A DNA stretch of 64,000 nt from assembly GCA_026874595.1 (NCBI GenBank), contig CM049309.1, positions 4,192,076-4,256,075 on the forward strand, given 5' to 3'. The stretch comes from Sipunculus nudus. Taxonomy: Eukaryota; Annelida; Sipuncula; Golfingiida; Sipunculidae. Every line of letters starts with the position of its first letter. Position 1 is the first letter of the stretch. The translations under genes and the position numbers were made by a program. Below the pieces are notes generated by a model, which was given only the letters and a program-made list of their open reading frames with translations, searched no databases and was not told the origin of the DNA. This document shows, one piece after another, positions 40,201-43,937 of the stretch.

Positions 40201-41792
40201 CTTGATGTAGTTTTTATATGTACTTACTGTGTTCTCATTATGTACTTACTTGATGTAGTTTCTGTGTCAAAAAGCTTGCTACTCAGCCACTCATGGTAAT
40301 GTTTGAAGTAGTAAACTCTGGCAGGATTTTCATGGATTTCCCCCTGATTGAACAGCAGCTGAAAGCCCTGTCGCAGGGGCCATCTTGTCTTCAAGTGCTG
40401 CCTCCAAACAGCGCTGGTGTCTACTCCTGGTCACAGATAAACATACAAAACATTTGTGATAGCTATCTGAAAAAAATTCAAACAGATTATCATCCAAAAC
40501 ACAGTGATTATGAGGTTTTATTTCAGAAGAAATACTGTTAACTGGAAAACCCATAGAAAATGTAAAATTGTTTAAAAGACAACCAGAATTCCATTGTGGG
40601 AATATAATTCACGATTCTGGCACATAGTGTGCAGATCAATTCTTGATGAAATGAATTGTGAAAAAATAGACAAATATCTAAATATTTGACATAGAATATA
40701 CAGTATTCTAGCTTTACTTACCATGACTATGCAGATCTTCTTCCAGAACGATCAGTTGGTATGGTGTCATATGAGGCAACATATCATATAATAGAGGGGA
40801 TGGAAGACCTGTAAGATAAACTTCCCAGGTAACACCTCTATGAAACATCAGTCCTTACTGGCCAACTCAGTTTATATATTCATGGAACATTCTGGTAAAT
40901 GATCTTGTGATCTTTCTCTCATGCAAGTCAGCAGTGTTCTATTAATAGCTCAAATCTGGCTAATGTTATATCCTCATCAAAAATCATTCTTACTCCATAA
41001 TGCAAAATCAGAAATCTGCAGTGCTTTAAAAAGTTACAATTTTAATGGACAGATGGATGGACTGAAGAATAGAGTGATCCTTGATAAGGTATTCATGTTT
41101 GTAATACACCATCTCTTGTAACAAAAAAAGAATCATGCAGCAAAATTACTATCTCACAAAATGGAACAAAAGGTCCAGAGAAGAACTGCATAATCATTAA
41201 CCAGTGACTTAAACTTGGCATGGCATACTTATGTTCTGTACAGAAAAAACTCTTAAAACAAACACTGAGGATGGATCACAGATTTGTTCAAATCACTGCA
41301 ACAATGCCACCGAAAGGCATGAGCTGACCATGTAACTTTAATCGCAGGCATTAAGTTAAATTTATTCTACGGTCTAAACCAAAACCAGTTAACCACAGTA
41401 TGGCTCCAGACCTGACAGTAAAATATGTATATACCACTCTGTTGTTGATTCACCACAGAAACAAGTATGCCTTCTAGTTGGGAGGAAATAAACTCCAGGT
41501 ACAGCCGGTGAGTAATTACCTGAACAATGCATCCCGATTCTCAGGAGACTGTTGAATATCCATCCTTTAAACATCCTTGAATATGAACTGGACACAGTAA
41601 AACCCTTGCTGGTGACAAACCAAGTTAAATGACCACCTCACAAATGACAACCACTTGTATTGGTCCCCTAGATGGTCAAACTAGTGAGGTTACACTATTT
41701 ATATTTATACTCACACATGATGTCTTCCCTCTTGTACTTGTCACATTCCTTGGCCACCTGAATCAGACTTAACTGGACAAGGGATGAAACAT
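2840..41792 (-). CDS. LRRC41: LRRC41/MUF1-like gene, partial, 11 exons
   Basis: Overall gene model; exons are listed separately. LRRC41 (MUF1) is known as an Elongin B/C-binding leucine-rich protein that acts as substrate receptor of a cullin-RING ubiquitin ligase. The minus-strand join 41715-41792, 40722-40808, 40250-40426, 37446-38240, 36888-37047, 36416-36489, 35139-35321, 30851-30979, 29943-30026, 8560-8641, 2840-2943 keeps one open frame across every junction. All introns are GT-AG. Order and spacing match the vertebrate family as I recall it: BC box, LPxP cullin-box motif, a 'STxAxWR'-like segment, an 'ILFxL...CxxC' segment, an acidic linker and C-terminal LRRs. About 651 residues are present; human LRRC41 is about 810. 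The start exon and the C-terminal end lie outside what I could find. The BC-box Cys is replaced by Ser. No alignment was run; homology is judged by eye. Confidence 0.8.
2944..8559. other. Intron, mostly unique AT-rich sequence
   Basis: 5.6 kb intron of the LRRC41-like gene. It contains a G12 run (6549-6560), a C18 run (7930-7947), a GACCACC-type element at 6.93-7.03 kb and, near 5417, AACAAGTGACCCATGGGTAA with ATGCTCAGCT, which is the 5' end signature of the Helentron-like family; its 3' end was not found. No coding exon recognised. Confidence 0.5.
6935..7031 (-). repeat. GACCACC-type MITE-like repeat
   Basis: Contains AGACCACCTGTCTTATA and further AGACCAC copies at about 20-26 bp spacing and ends in ACTGTAT, so the reverse strand begins TACAGTGAAACATG. 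Sequences of this layout (TACAGT start, repeated GACCAC) recur widely in invertebrate genomes as short TA-flanked elements. Related starts are seen near 41.59 and 41.83 kb. The family assignment is from memory. Confidence 0.35.
8560..8641 (-). CDS. LRRC41: LRRC41-like LRR exon after a 21 kb intron
   Basis: An 82-nt exon, phase 1 in, phase 2 out; acceptor GTTTCAG, donor GTGAGT. It encodes [20 protein letters not shown] and then YQQIDLR. Phase, splice sites and LRR character ([14 protein letters not shown]...IDL) place it straight after exon 29943-30026, with no missing repeat compared with the family. The long intron between them is filled with mobile elements. Confidence 0.75.
10120..10750 (+). 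repeat. Decayed tandem block with AAGGTCAAGGT words
   Basis: About five diverged units of roughly 130-140 bp. Each carries a word like 'gatgaaggtcaaggtcaaaag', then 'aaatttggtagaaacaattggtgta' and 'cttcaaaagttatgggttt'. The vocabulary matches the interior of the Helentron-like elements elsewhere in the window. A CCCATGGGCCC word at about 10.1 kb may mark the 5' end. No clear 3' hairpin was found. Confidence 0.45.
11545..11846 (-). mobile_element. Possible tRNA-derived SINE
   Basis: On the minus strand the head reads TTAGCCTAGTGGTTACTGCG, which matches a tRNA/pol III A box (TRGCNNAGTGG). The expected B box is degenerate. About 250 bp of non-tRNA body follows. A real tRNA gene is unlikely because the anticodon arm and B box do not close. 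Confidence 0.4.
12213..12226. repeat. G14 homopolymer
   Basis: A run of 14 G directly after T10 and CT. It is one of at least eleven G or C runs of 11 or more bases in this window; the others are near 6549, 7930, 16329, 17175, 30643, 47596, 50422, 58380, 59648 and 61122. Confidence 0.9.
12317..12952 (+). mobile_element. Helentron-like non-autonomous element (636 bp)
   Basis: Begins AACTAGTGGCCCATGGGCCA followed by GCTCAGCTGAATTC, and ends TCAGATGACTTATAGTCAGC then TGAGCTAAAAA. The 5' GCTCAGCTGA is complementary to TCAGCTGAGC in the 3' hairpin, i.e. a subterminal inverted repeat plus terminal palindrome. A 'gatggatggctggacagatgaagga' type tract lies just inside the 3' end. No protein-coding capacity. 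This is the most compact complete copy of the family here and defines both ends. Confidence 0.6.
13590..13930. repeat. Interspersed repeat copy, also at 36.08-36.36 kb
   Basis: Starts near 'caccatgagggtttggttcat', has 'cctcacacagtcatgaacggaatctgaca' in the middle and ends 'ggtggaggcttgcattcct'. The 36.08-36.36 kb copy has the matching order of words (ACTCACACAATCATGACAGA ... GGTGGAGGCTTGCATTCCTT). A weaker relative is at 14.46-14.66 kb. Class unknown; no clear terminal repeats. Confidence 0.55.
15317..15482. repeat. 83-bp tandem duplication
   Basis: Two adjacent copies (from 15317 and 15400) start AACTGCCATGGTTCCTTAAT and end CCGGTTGGATGGGAGTTAA. They differ at only a few bases around 'TTATCATTACAGGGGCATTA' versus 'TTACCACTACAGTGGCTTTA', so the event is fairly recent. 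Confidence 0.9.
19169..19290. repeat. (TA)n microsatellite
   Basis: About 120 bp of TA dinucleotide with a few TTATA/GATATA interruptions at the right end. Similar tracts: 42260-42345, 49108-49200, 51516-51570, 58649-58710 and the compound (CA)n(TA)n at 59829-59993. Confidence 0.95.
19540..19670. repeat. First copy of a ~110-bp repeat split by an insertion
   Basis: Contains GGCTCCTGACAGGCTTATCA and GGGACTGTTTTATTGTGGGT. Two more copies lie at 22262-22375 and 22376-22495 (GGCTCTTTACAGGCTTAT..., TATTGTGGGTG), period about 109 bp. The 2.6 kb element between them is therefore an insertion into a pre-existing tandem repeat. Confidence 0.7.
20049..20741 (+). mobile_element. Helentron-like element nested inside the 180-bp array
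   Basis: Begins AACTAGAATATTAGC inside the run of A of a core unit (...TTGCGAA) and ends with a GGACGGACAGACACC type tract, then the hairpin AGCCCATCAG-CCTATGTG-CTGAGGGCT and TAAAAA, after which the core resumes (CGGCTGTACATGTGTA). Its 690 bp include two imperfect internal units with GTCAAGATCACCCATCTT. A 156-codon minus-strand frame across it is accidental. No coding potential. Confidence 0.6.
20742..22165 (+). repeat. Tandem array, 180-bp unit, about 8 copies
   Basis: Each unit holds AAAAGTAGGTCAACCGGGAC, GAAACACGAACTCGATCTGT, ATCTGCCCACACACCAAAAA and GTCCGTACATGTGTATTTGT. Exact 180/181-bp spacing and very low divergence show recent homogenisation. The AAATTTCTATTTTTCATGAAATTTTC segment forms a short inverted repeat in each unit, and is missing from the unit around 21.66 kb. 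Confidence 0.9.
23400..23491 (+). repeat. 31-bp tandem repeat, left part of split array
   Basis: Unit of about 31 bp with GATTATTGATGGCTTTGACA and AGAATCAATAT, about three copies here. The array resumes at 24462 with the same unit, so the two blocks were one array before an insertion. Confidence 0.85.
23492..24461 (+). mobile_element. Helentron-like element carrying AGGTCA-type units, inserted in the 31-bp array
   Basis: 5' end AACTAGATGAATACTGACAG then TAGGGCCCCGCTG. The 3' end is a GGCAGATGGACAGACAGACA tract, GGTGATTTCTATAGGGCA and an imperfect hairpin ending GAGGCCCTC. The 5' AGGGCCCC is complementary to the 3' arm seen more intact in the 26.5 kb copy (GTGGGGCCCT). The interior has about three units of roughly 140 bp with TGACCTTGACCTTTGACC-like words. 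Flanking array sequence is interrupted cleanly, without an obvious target duplication. Confidence 0.6.
24462..24740 (+). repeat. 31-bp tandem repeat, right part of split array
   Basis: About nine further copies of the GATGGCTTTGACAAGAATCA unit, some shortened by 5-6 bp (AAGAATATGATTATTGATGG). Continues the block at 23400-23491. Confidence 0.85.
26152..27000 (+). mobile_element. Helentron-like composite element, short copy
   Basis: 5' end ACAAGGTACCTACTGGTCTC then GATGCTCAGCTT; 3' end CAGTTGACTTTCAGTCAGCT then GAGC. The interior first carries one TGACCTTTGACCTCATGACC unit and the end of the 23.5 kb-type element (CAGACGGACAAGGTGATTAA, hairpin to GTGGGGCCCT), then a segment with ACAGGTGGTGCCACTAG and GGTCAAGGTGACC. 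Order and content mirror 43.94-45.90 kb on the other strand, so both derive from one composite ancestor. Confidence 0.55.
27990..28115. repeat. Two-copy ~58-bp repeat
   Basis: ATCACAAACTACACCAG...TAATCTTGTAGTGACATCTG is followed by GTCACAAACTATACCAG...TAATCTTACAGTGGCATCTA. The copies are diverged. Confidence 0.6.
29943..30026 (-). CDS. LRRC41: LRRC41-like LRR exon
   Basis: An 84-nt exon, phase 1 in and out; acceptor TTTGCAG, donor GTGAGT. It encodes [20 protein letters not shown] and then MRGMDLG. The pattern [11 protein letters not shown] matches 'LKRLSFHDMNL' of vertebrate LRRC41. The next exon is 21 kb away. Confidence 0.8.
30027..30850. other. Intron with an 86-bp tandem duplication
   Basis: Between two LRR exons. 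Holds a duplicated segment at 30336-30490 (ACAGGTAGATATGATGTTCC and ACAGGTAGATATGATGTCCC, period 86) and a G14 run at 30643-30656. No exon seen. Confidence 0.7.
30851..30979 (-). CDS. LRRC41: LRRC41-like LRR exon
   Basis: A 129-nt exon, phase 1 in and out; acceptor ATCAATAG, donor GTAAGG. It encodes [20 protein letters not shown] followed by [17 protein letters not shown]. Two leucine-rich repeats of the ribonuclease-inhibitor-like type ([12 protein letters not shown]..., [10 protein letters not shown]) are clear. The 4.2 kb intron before it holds a LINE fragment and two SINEs. Confidence 0.85.
31598..31957 (-). mobile_element. tRNA-derived SINE, B box deleted
   Basis: On the minus strand the head reads GCTTCTGTGGCTCAGGGGTA, a very good tRNA A box, followed by GAGCACAGGACTCAAAGCCA. 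The sequence then jumps to the body, so the B box is missing compared with the 34.46-34.89 kb copy. The shared body (AAGCCTGCAGAG, ACCTGCAGGTTCT, GACAGGGC) and the shared 3' end GGAGGTTAACTGCCTCC identify the two as one family. Confidence 0.7.
32915..34060 (-). pseudogene. LINE reverse transcriptase remnant (Jockey/CR1/L2-type), internally deleted
   Basis: Minus-strand reading gives, in order, [66 protein letters not shown], the catalytic VDDTTVSG, then [15 protein letters not shown] and FKFLGIFIS: reverse transcriptase motifs of non-LTR retrotransposons. PDGI is joined directly to LFIDF, so about 100 residues of the early fingers/palm region are missing. A TAA stop interrupts the part after 'CNWI', a frameshift precedes VDDTT near 33.58 kb, and the C-terminal part to about 32.92 kb has many stops. 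The first half of the element (endonuclease) is absent, as in 5'-truncated LINE copies. It is dead and intronic. Confidence 0.85.
34460..34890 (-). mobile_element. tRNA-derived SINE, fuller copy
   Basis: Minus-strand head with A box TGGCTTTTGGGTAGAG and B box AAGTTCAAATCTC at normal tRNA spacing, then a body shared with the copy at 31.6-31.96 kb, ending with the palindrome GGAGGTAAACGCCTCC. About 430 bp. Pol III promoter elements are still recognisable. Confidence 0.75.
35139..35321 (-). CDS. LRRC41: LRRC41-like exon
   Basis: A 183-nt exon, phase 1 in and out; acceptor CATTCAG, donor CAAG|GTCAGG. It encodes [19 protein letters not shown], then [20 protein letters not shown] and a short end. 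The second part reads as an LRR ([10 protein letters not shown]). The donor has C at +3, weaker than the others; reading through gives a stop within five codons, so the splice is likely. Confidence 0.7.
35543..36028. mobile_element. TTAA-flanked CpG-rich MITE
   Basis: Flanked on both sides by TTAA (35539-35542 and 36029-36032). The termini are AGCTTCGGTCACAACC and, reversed, AGCCTCAATCACAACC: 13 of 16 bases match. TTAA duplications are typical of piggyBac- and Kolobok-type transposases. The 486-bp interior has no transposase and is rich in CpG and in CGTACGG palindromes, unlike the AT-rich, CpG-poor surroundings, which suggests a young insertion. Confidence 0.75.
36080..36360. repeat. Interspersed repeat, second copy
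   Basis: Relative of the 13.59-13.93 kb repeat, with ACTCACACAATCATGACAGA, GGGCATTTTGGGAATAGCCC and GGTGGAGGCTTGCATTCCTT in the same order and orientation. It has a 'ggtgtgtatgtgtgtttgttca' stretch at the same place. Confidence 0.55.
36416..36489 (-). CDS. LRRC41: LRRC41-like short LRR exon
   Basis: A 74-nt exon, phase 2 in, phase 1 out; acceptor TCCATAG, donor GTAAGT. It encodes [20 protein letters not shown], an LRR strand (LERLKL) with a polar tail. It only makes sense joined to its neighbours; the phase fit on both sides is the main support. Confidence 0.7.
36490..36887. other. Short AT-rich intron
   Basis: 398-bp intron between two LRR exons, AT-rich, no other signal. Confidence 0.8.
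36888..37047 (-). CDS. LRRC41: LRRC41-like LRR exon
   Basis: A 160-nt exon, phase 1 in, phase 2 out; acceptor GAGTCAG, donor GTATCT. It encodes [20 protein letters not shown] and then a stretch ending QIFQAATR. The pattern LxSLELxDF is a leucine-rich-repeat strand and the flanks are helices. This matches the 'L..LHLSDL...ELTRAIV' repeat of LRRC41. Confidence 0.8.
37048..37445. other. Short AT-rich intron
   Basis: 398-bp intron with nothing else recognised. Confidence 0.8.
37446..38240 (-). CDS. LRRC41: LRRC41-like large central exon
   Basis: A 795-nt exon (265 codons), the longest open coding block outside repeats. Acceptor TTACAG and donor GTAAAT give phase 1 in and out. Roughly, residues 1-90 are LRR-like and rich in Leu ([13 protein letters not shown]); residues 100-115 are hydrophobic ([11 protein letters not shown]), followed directly by CAQC, parallel to 'ALFILIL...CRLC' in the vertebrate protein. 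A basic patch (RRRK) and an acidic, Cys-containing linker follow (about 150-190). The end returns to LRR ([20 protein letters not shown]). The hydrophobic stretch could be misread as a membrane helix; its place in the family makes a buried LRR strand more likely. Confidence 0.85.
38560..40249 (-). repeat. Minisatellite built from an exon end and its splice donor
   Basis: The intron 38241-40249 is mostly tandem repeats with units of about 43-50 bp, grouped into a higher-order unit of about 175-195 bp between 39.35 and 39.95 kb. Plus-strand words are TGTACTTACTTGATGTAGTT, TCTATGTGTACTTACTGTGT and TTCATTATG. On the gene strand these read AACTACATCAAGTAAGTACA: the last bases of exon 40250-40426 (ACACAGAAACTACATCAA) plus its donor GTAAGTACA. 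At least 20 GTAAGTACA words occur. Copies become more diverged towards 38.6 kb. Confidence 0.9.
40118..40166 (-). pseudogene. Partial duplicate of the preceding exon's 3' end, donor lost
   Basis: Copy of the last 49 or so bases of exon 40250-40426: on the minus strand it encodes [10 protein letters not shown] followed by DKETTS, against [16 protein letters not shown] in the real exon. Homology stops just before the copied 'TACCATGAG'. The following donor is CTAAGT in place of GTAAGT, so the copy cannot be spliced the same way. It sits one short block downstream of the true exon. Confidence 0.75.
40250..40426 (-). CDS. LRRC41: LRRC41-like exon; its 3' end seeds the adjacent minisatellite
   Basis: A 177-nt exon, phase 1 in and out. 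The acceptor is GTGACCAG; the donor is the strong GTAAGTACA. It encodes [15 protein letters not shown] near its start, matching the 'STQAIWRRLW' segment I recall after the cullin box of vertebrate LRRC41, and ends [11 protein letters not shown] plus a Thr/Ser-rich tail. Without this exon the model lacks this family segment. The last 30 or so bases and the donor are the monomer source of the tandem array at 38.6-40.25 kb, so several competing donor-like sites follow directly. Confidence 0.8.
40427..40721. other. Short intron
   Basis: 295-bp intron with a TTTTTTTCAG pyrimidine tract and GTGACCAG acceptor at its end; no other feature. Confidence 0.7.
40722..40808 (-). CDS. LRRC41: LRRC41-like exon with LPxP cullin-box-like motif
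   Basis: An 87-nt exon, phase 1 in and out, acceptor TTACAG and donor GTAAGT. It encodes [20 protein letters not shown] followed by an acidic end. The LPxP and spaced Leu residues match the cullin-box part of the SOCS/VHL-type domain that directly follows the BC box in LRRC41. Together with the previous exon it forms the ligase-docking module. Confidence 0.8.
40809..41714. other. Intron, unremarkable
   Basis: 906-bp intron. The part at 41.58-41.69 kb resembles the start of the GACCACC-type repeat (ACAGTAAAACC ... ATGACCACCTCACAAATGAC). Otherwise nothing seen. Confidence 0.6.
41715..41792 (-). CDS. LRRC41: LRRC41-like exon with BC box
   Basis: A 78-nt exon between acceptor TTGCAG and donor GTGAGT, entered in phase 1 (first codon base from an unseen upstream exon) and left in phase 1. 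It encodes [15 protein letters not shown], which fits the Elongin-C-binding BC box SLxxxCxxxV/A except that the consensus Cys is Ser. The initiator Met is not in this exon in the right frame, so at least one exon lies above 41792. Confidence 0.75.
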
Positions 41793-41825
41793 CTGCAACA
41801 AAAAATGTGAAAAAGGTATTTAAAT

Positions 41826-42102
41826 ACAGTCGCGACTTGACATTCCAACCATTAACAATCCAAAAACCTTGCAATCCGACAGTATTTTGCAATAAACGAA
41901 CGGGACCCATAGAAATTGGCCTTGACAAACCAACAGCCTTGGATTTTAACTCCGACATGACATTTCCCGACACAAACAAGGATACTGACATATTATCTGA
42001 CTTGACAATCCGACCGGGATATTGTACTTCGTCATGCTCGTGCACACAGCACCCTGATCAATTAGGCGTGACATGCACCTATGTGTATTGTTCTAACTGT
42101 AC
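41826..42102. mobile_element. Possible pogo/mariner-like MITE
   Basis: TACAGTCGCGACTTGACATT opens a segment with repeated CTTGACAATCCGACC-like words (AACAATCC, GCAATCCGAC, TTGACAATCCGAC), and ACTGTA closes it. TA on both sides would fit a TA-targeting element, but only about six terminal bases pair. Confidence 0.25.
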
Positions 42103-42265
42103 ACTAGAGCCAATCATTGAATCAATTTGGCTCACTCATTAAGTCAGTTTAATGGACCTCTCAGTGTGTGGAAAACGCAGAGATGGAGGCGATTTTCTTT
42201 TGCATGTTAATACCCATTTTCCATGTTCCCAATGCTTGGAAAACTAATGAATAGGTCATATATAA

Positions 42266-42344
<79 letters not shown>

Positions 42345-42526
42345 AAATGTTAATGCATATGCCCTAAAACAGCATTTACTGATGATGAAAGCTGTTTTAA
42401 TATGAAAAGGACTTTCTTAGGGTTACAAAGAGTGGATTTCTAGGTTTGCAAAGAAATACCTGGACACTTGAGAAATACTTCTTTCTGTGCATGCCGCTAC
42501 ACACACGCAGTAGATTTACCCTGGTG

Positions 42527-42558
42527 AACCCACCCTCTCTGACTAGAGAGGGTGGGTT
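42527..42558. other. 13-bp perfect hairpin
   Basis: AACCCACCCTCTC, loop TGACTA, GAGAGGGTGGGTT. The stem is perfect over 13 bp and GC-rich in an AT-rich region. Confidence 0.85.
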
Positions 42559-43937
42559 GGTGATTAGGAAGCCTCCATCCCTGCCAGCTATTGAGACCCA
42601 GCATGGGGACCCTTTAATCTGGCTGTAACCTCAGCACTAAGCACTTTGACCTGTCAGCACTGTGCCCTGTCAAGCTTGCAGGCTTGGCACTGCTGCTTGG
42701 CCAGTGGTCAGTAGAAGGTTATCAAGTGTGACTGCAAATGGACAATATAGTCCCCCTATATTCATTTCTTTAATAGCAAAATCTCTCTAGATATACCTGA
42801 TTAACATGCTTTGCAGTAACAAAAGATATTAATTTTACACATGATTCCCATAATACTTAAATACTTTTAGATAGGCCAGAATTAATTGACAGGTTTAGTG
42901 ATTTAACCCCCAAAACTCCCACTGTTTCAAACAGAGGCTGAAAGTGTCATCCAAGCTATCCATAGATTAGAGAAGGTTGAGCTGTTATTATATTGTGTGA
43001 ACAAGTTTGTGATGTTAATTGATTCATATAACAAGGGACCCATGGGCATGGCACTTTGCTGTTATATATGATCATAATATATTAGGAAGAGGAGGTAGGC
43101 AAATGCTCGTTTTGTGTGGTAATATAAGCAGTATTATGAAACTGATGATTTTTAACTCATGTTATATAAGACTTTTATAAATTCCTTGGAGATAGGAAAG
43201 ATGCCATTTATATTTTTAACATTTGGAAATTGTGTGCTTTTGTCACACTGGTTTTGACTTGGCTTTACAACTTTATCTACATGGCAGTAGAAGAAAAAAT
43301 GTCCATTATCAGTCATGTTAAATTTGCTTTTTACGAATGAGTTAACTGTTATTTTACAATTACAGATAATCCTTACCCAAGAGTAGCACCAGCACAAAAA
43401 TATAAGAGTTTGACTATTTATTAATAATTAATTACAATTATTGTGCAAAATATAATATTAATTAAGAATTTTAAAAGTATCATCTAAAAAGACTTTTTTA
43501 AATCATATTATTGAAATAAATGATCTCCTTATGTGTGCATGATATGAAAATTCTATCAACAGTGCTAACAAGATAGAAGTGCCATTGCCAAAGTTGGGCA
43601 AAATTTAAGATACTAATTTTATATTCATGCTAATAACTCATTAAATTTAAATTCAAATATAATTTTGGTATAAAATTGTATCTAGATCAAATTAAGTTAC
43701 ATCCCTGAAAAAAGTCTCTAGCTTCAACATTTCTCATGCAAAGTGAGTAAGTATCTTTCCTGATTAAAATAAAACGTGCATTATGTTGCGGCCCGTAACT
43801 TCAAGAAATTACACAATACTGACTAAATTTCTGGTATGTACATATAAAACATATAGAGATATATTTATATTCAATATTATAAAAAGGCTGTTTTGAAGTG
43901 TGAGAATGGGTTTTTTAATTGAAAATTGAGGTTTTTT

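Larger units (their letters stand above)
41793..43937. other. Upstream or first-intron sequence of the LRRC41-like gene
   Basis: Holds the possible MITE, a (TA)n tract with ATATATGTATATATACATAT (42260-42345), a strong hairpin (42527-42558) and, near 43021, AACAAGGGACCCATGGGCAT, a Helentron-like 5' end on the plus strand. The missing first coding exon was looked for here on the minus strand (ATG, then a phase-1 donor) and not found. Confidence 0.5.

Noticed and set aside
38957-40299. Plus-strand frames rich in Cys, Tyr and Val
   Set aside because: They are reverse readings of the exon-derived minisatellite.
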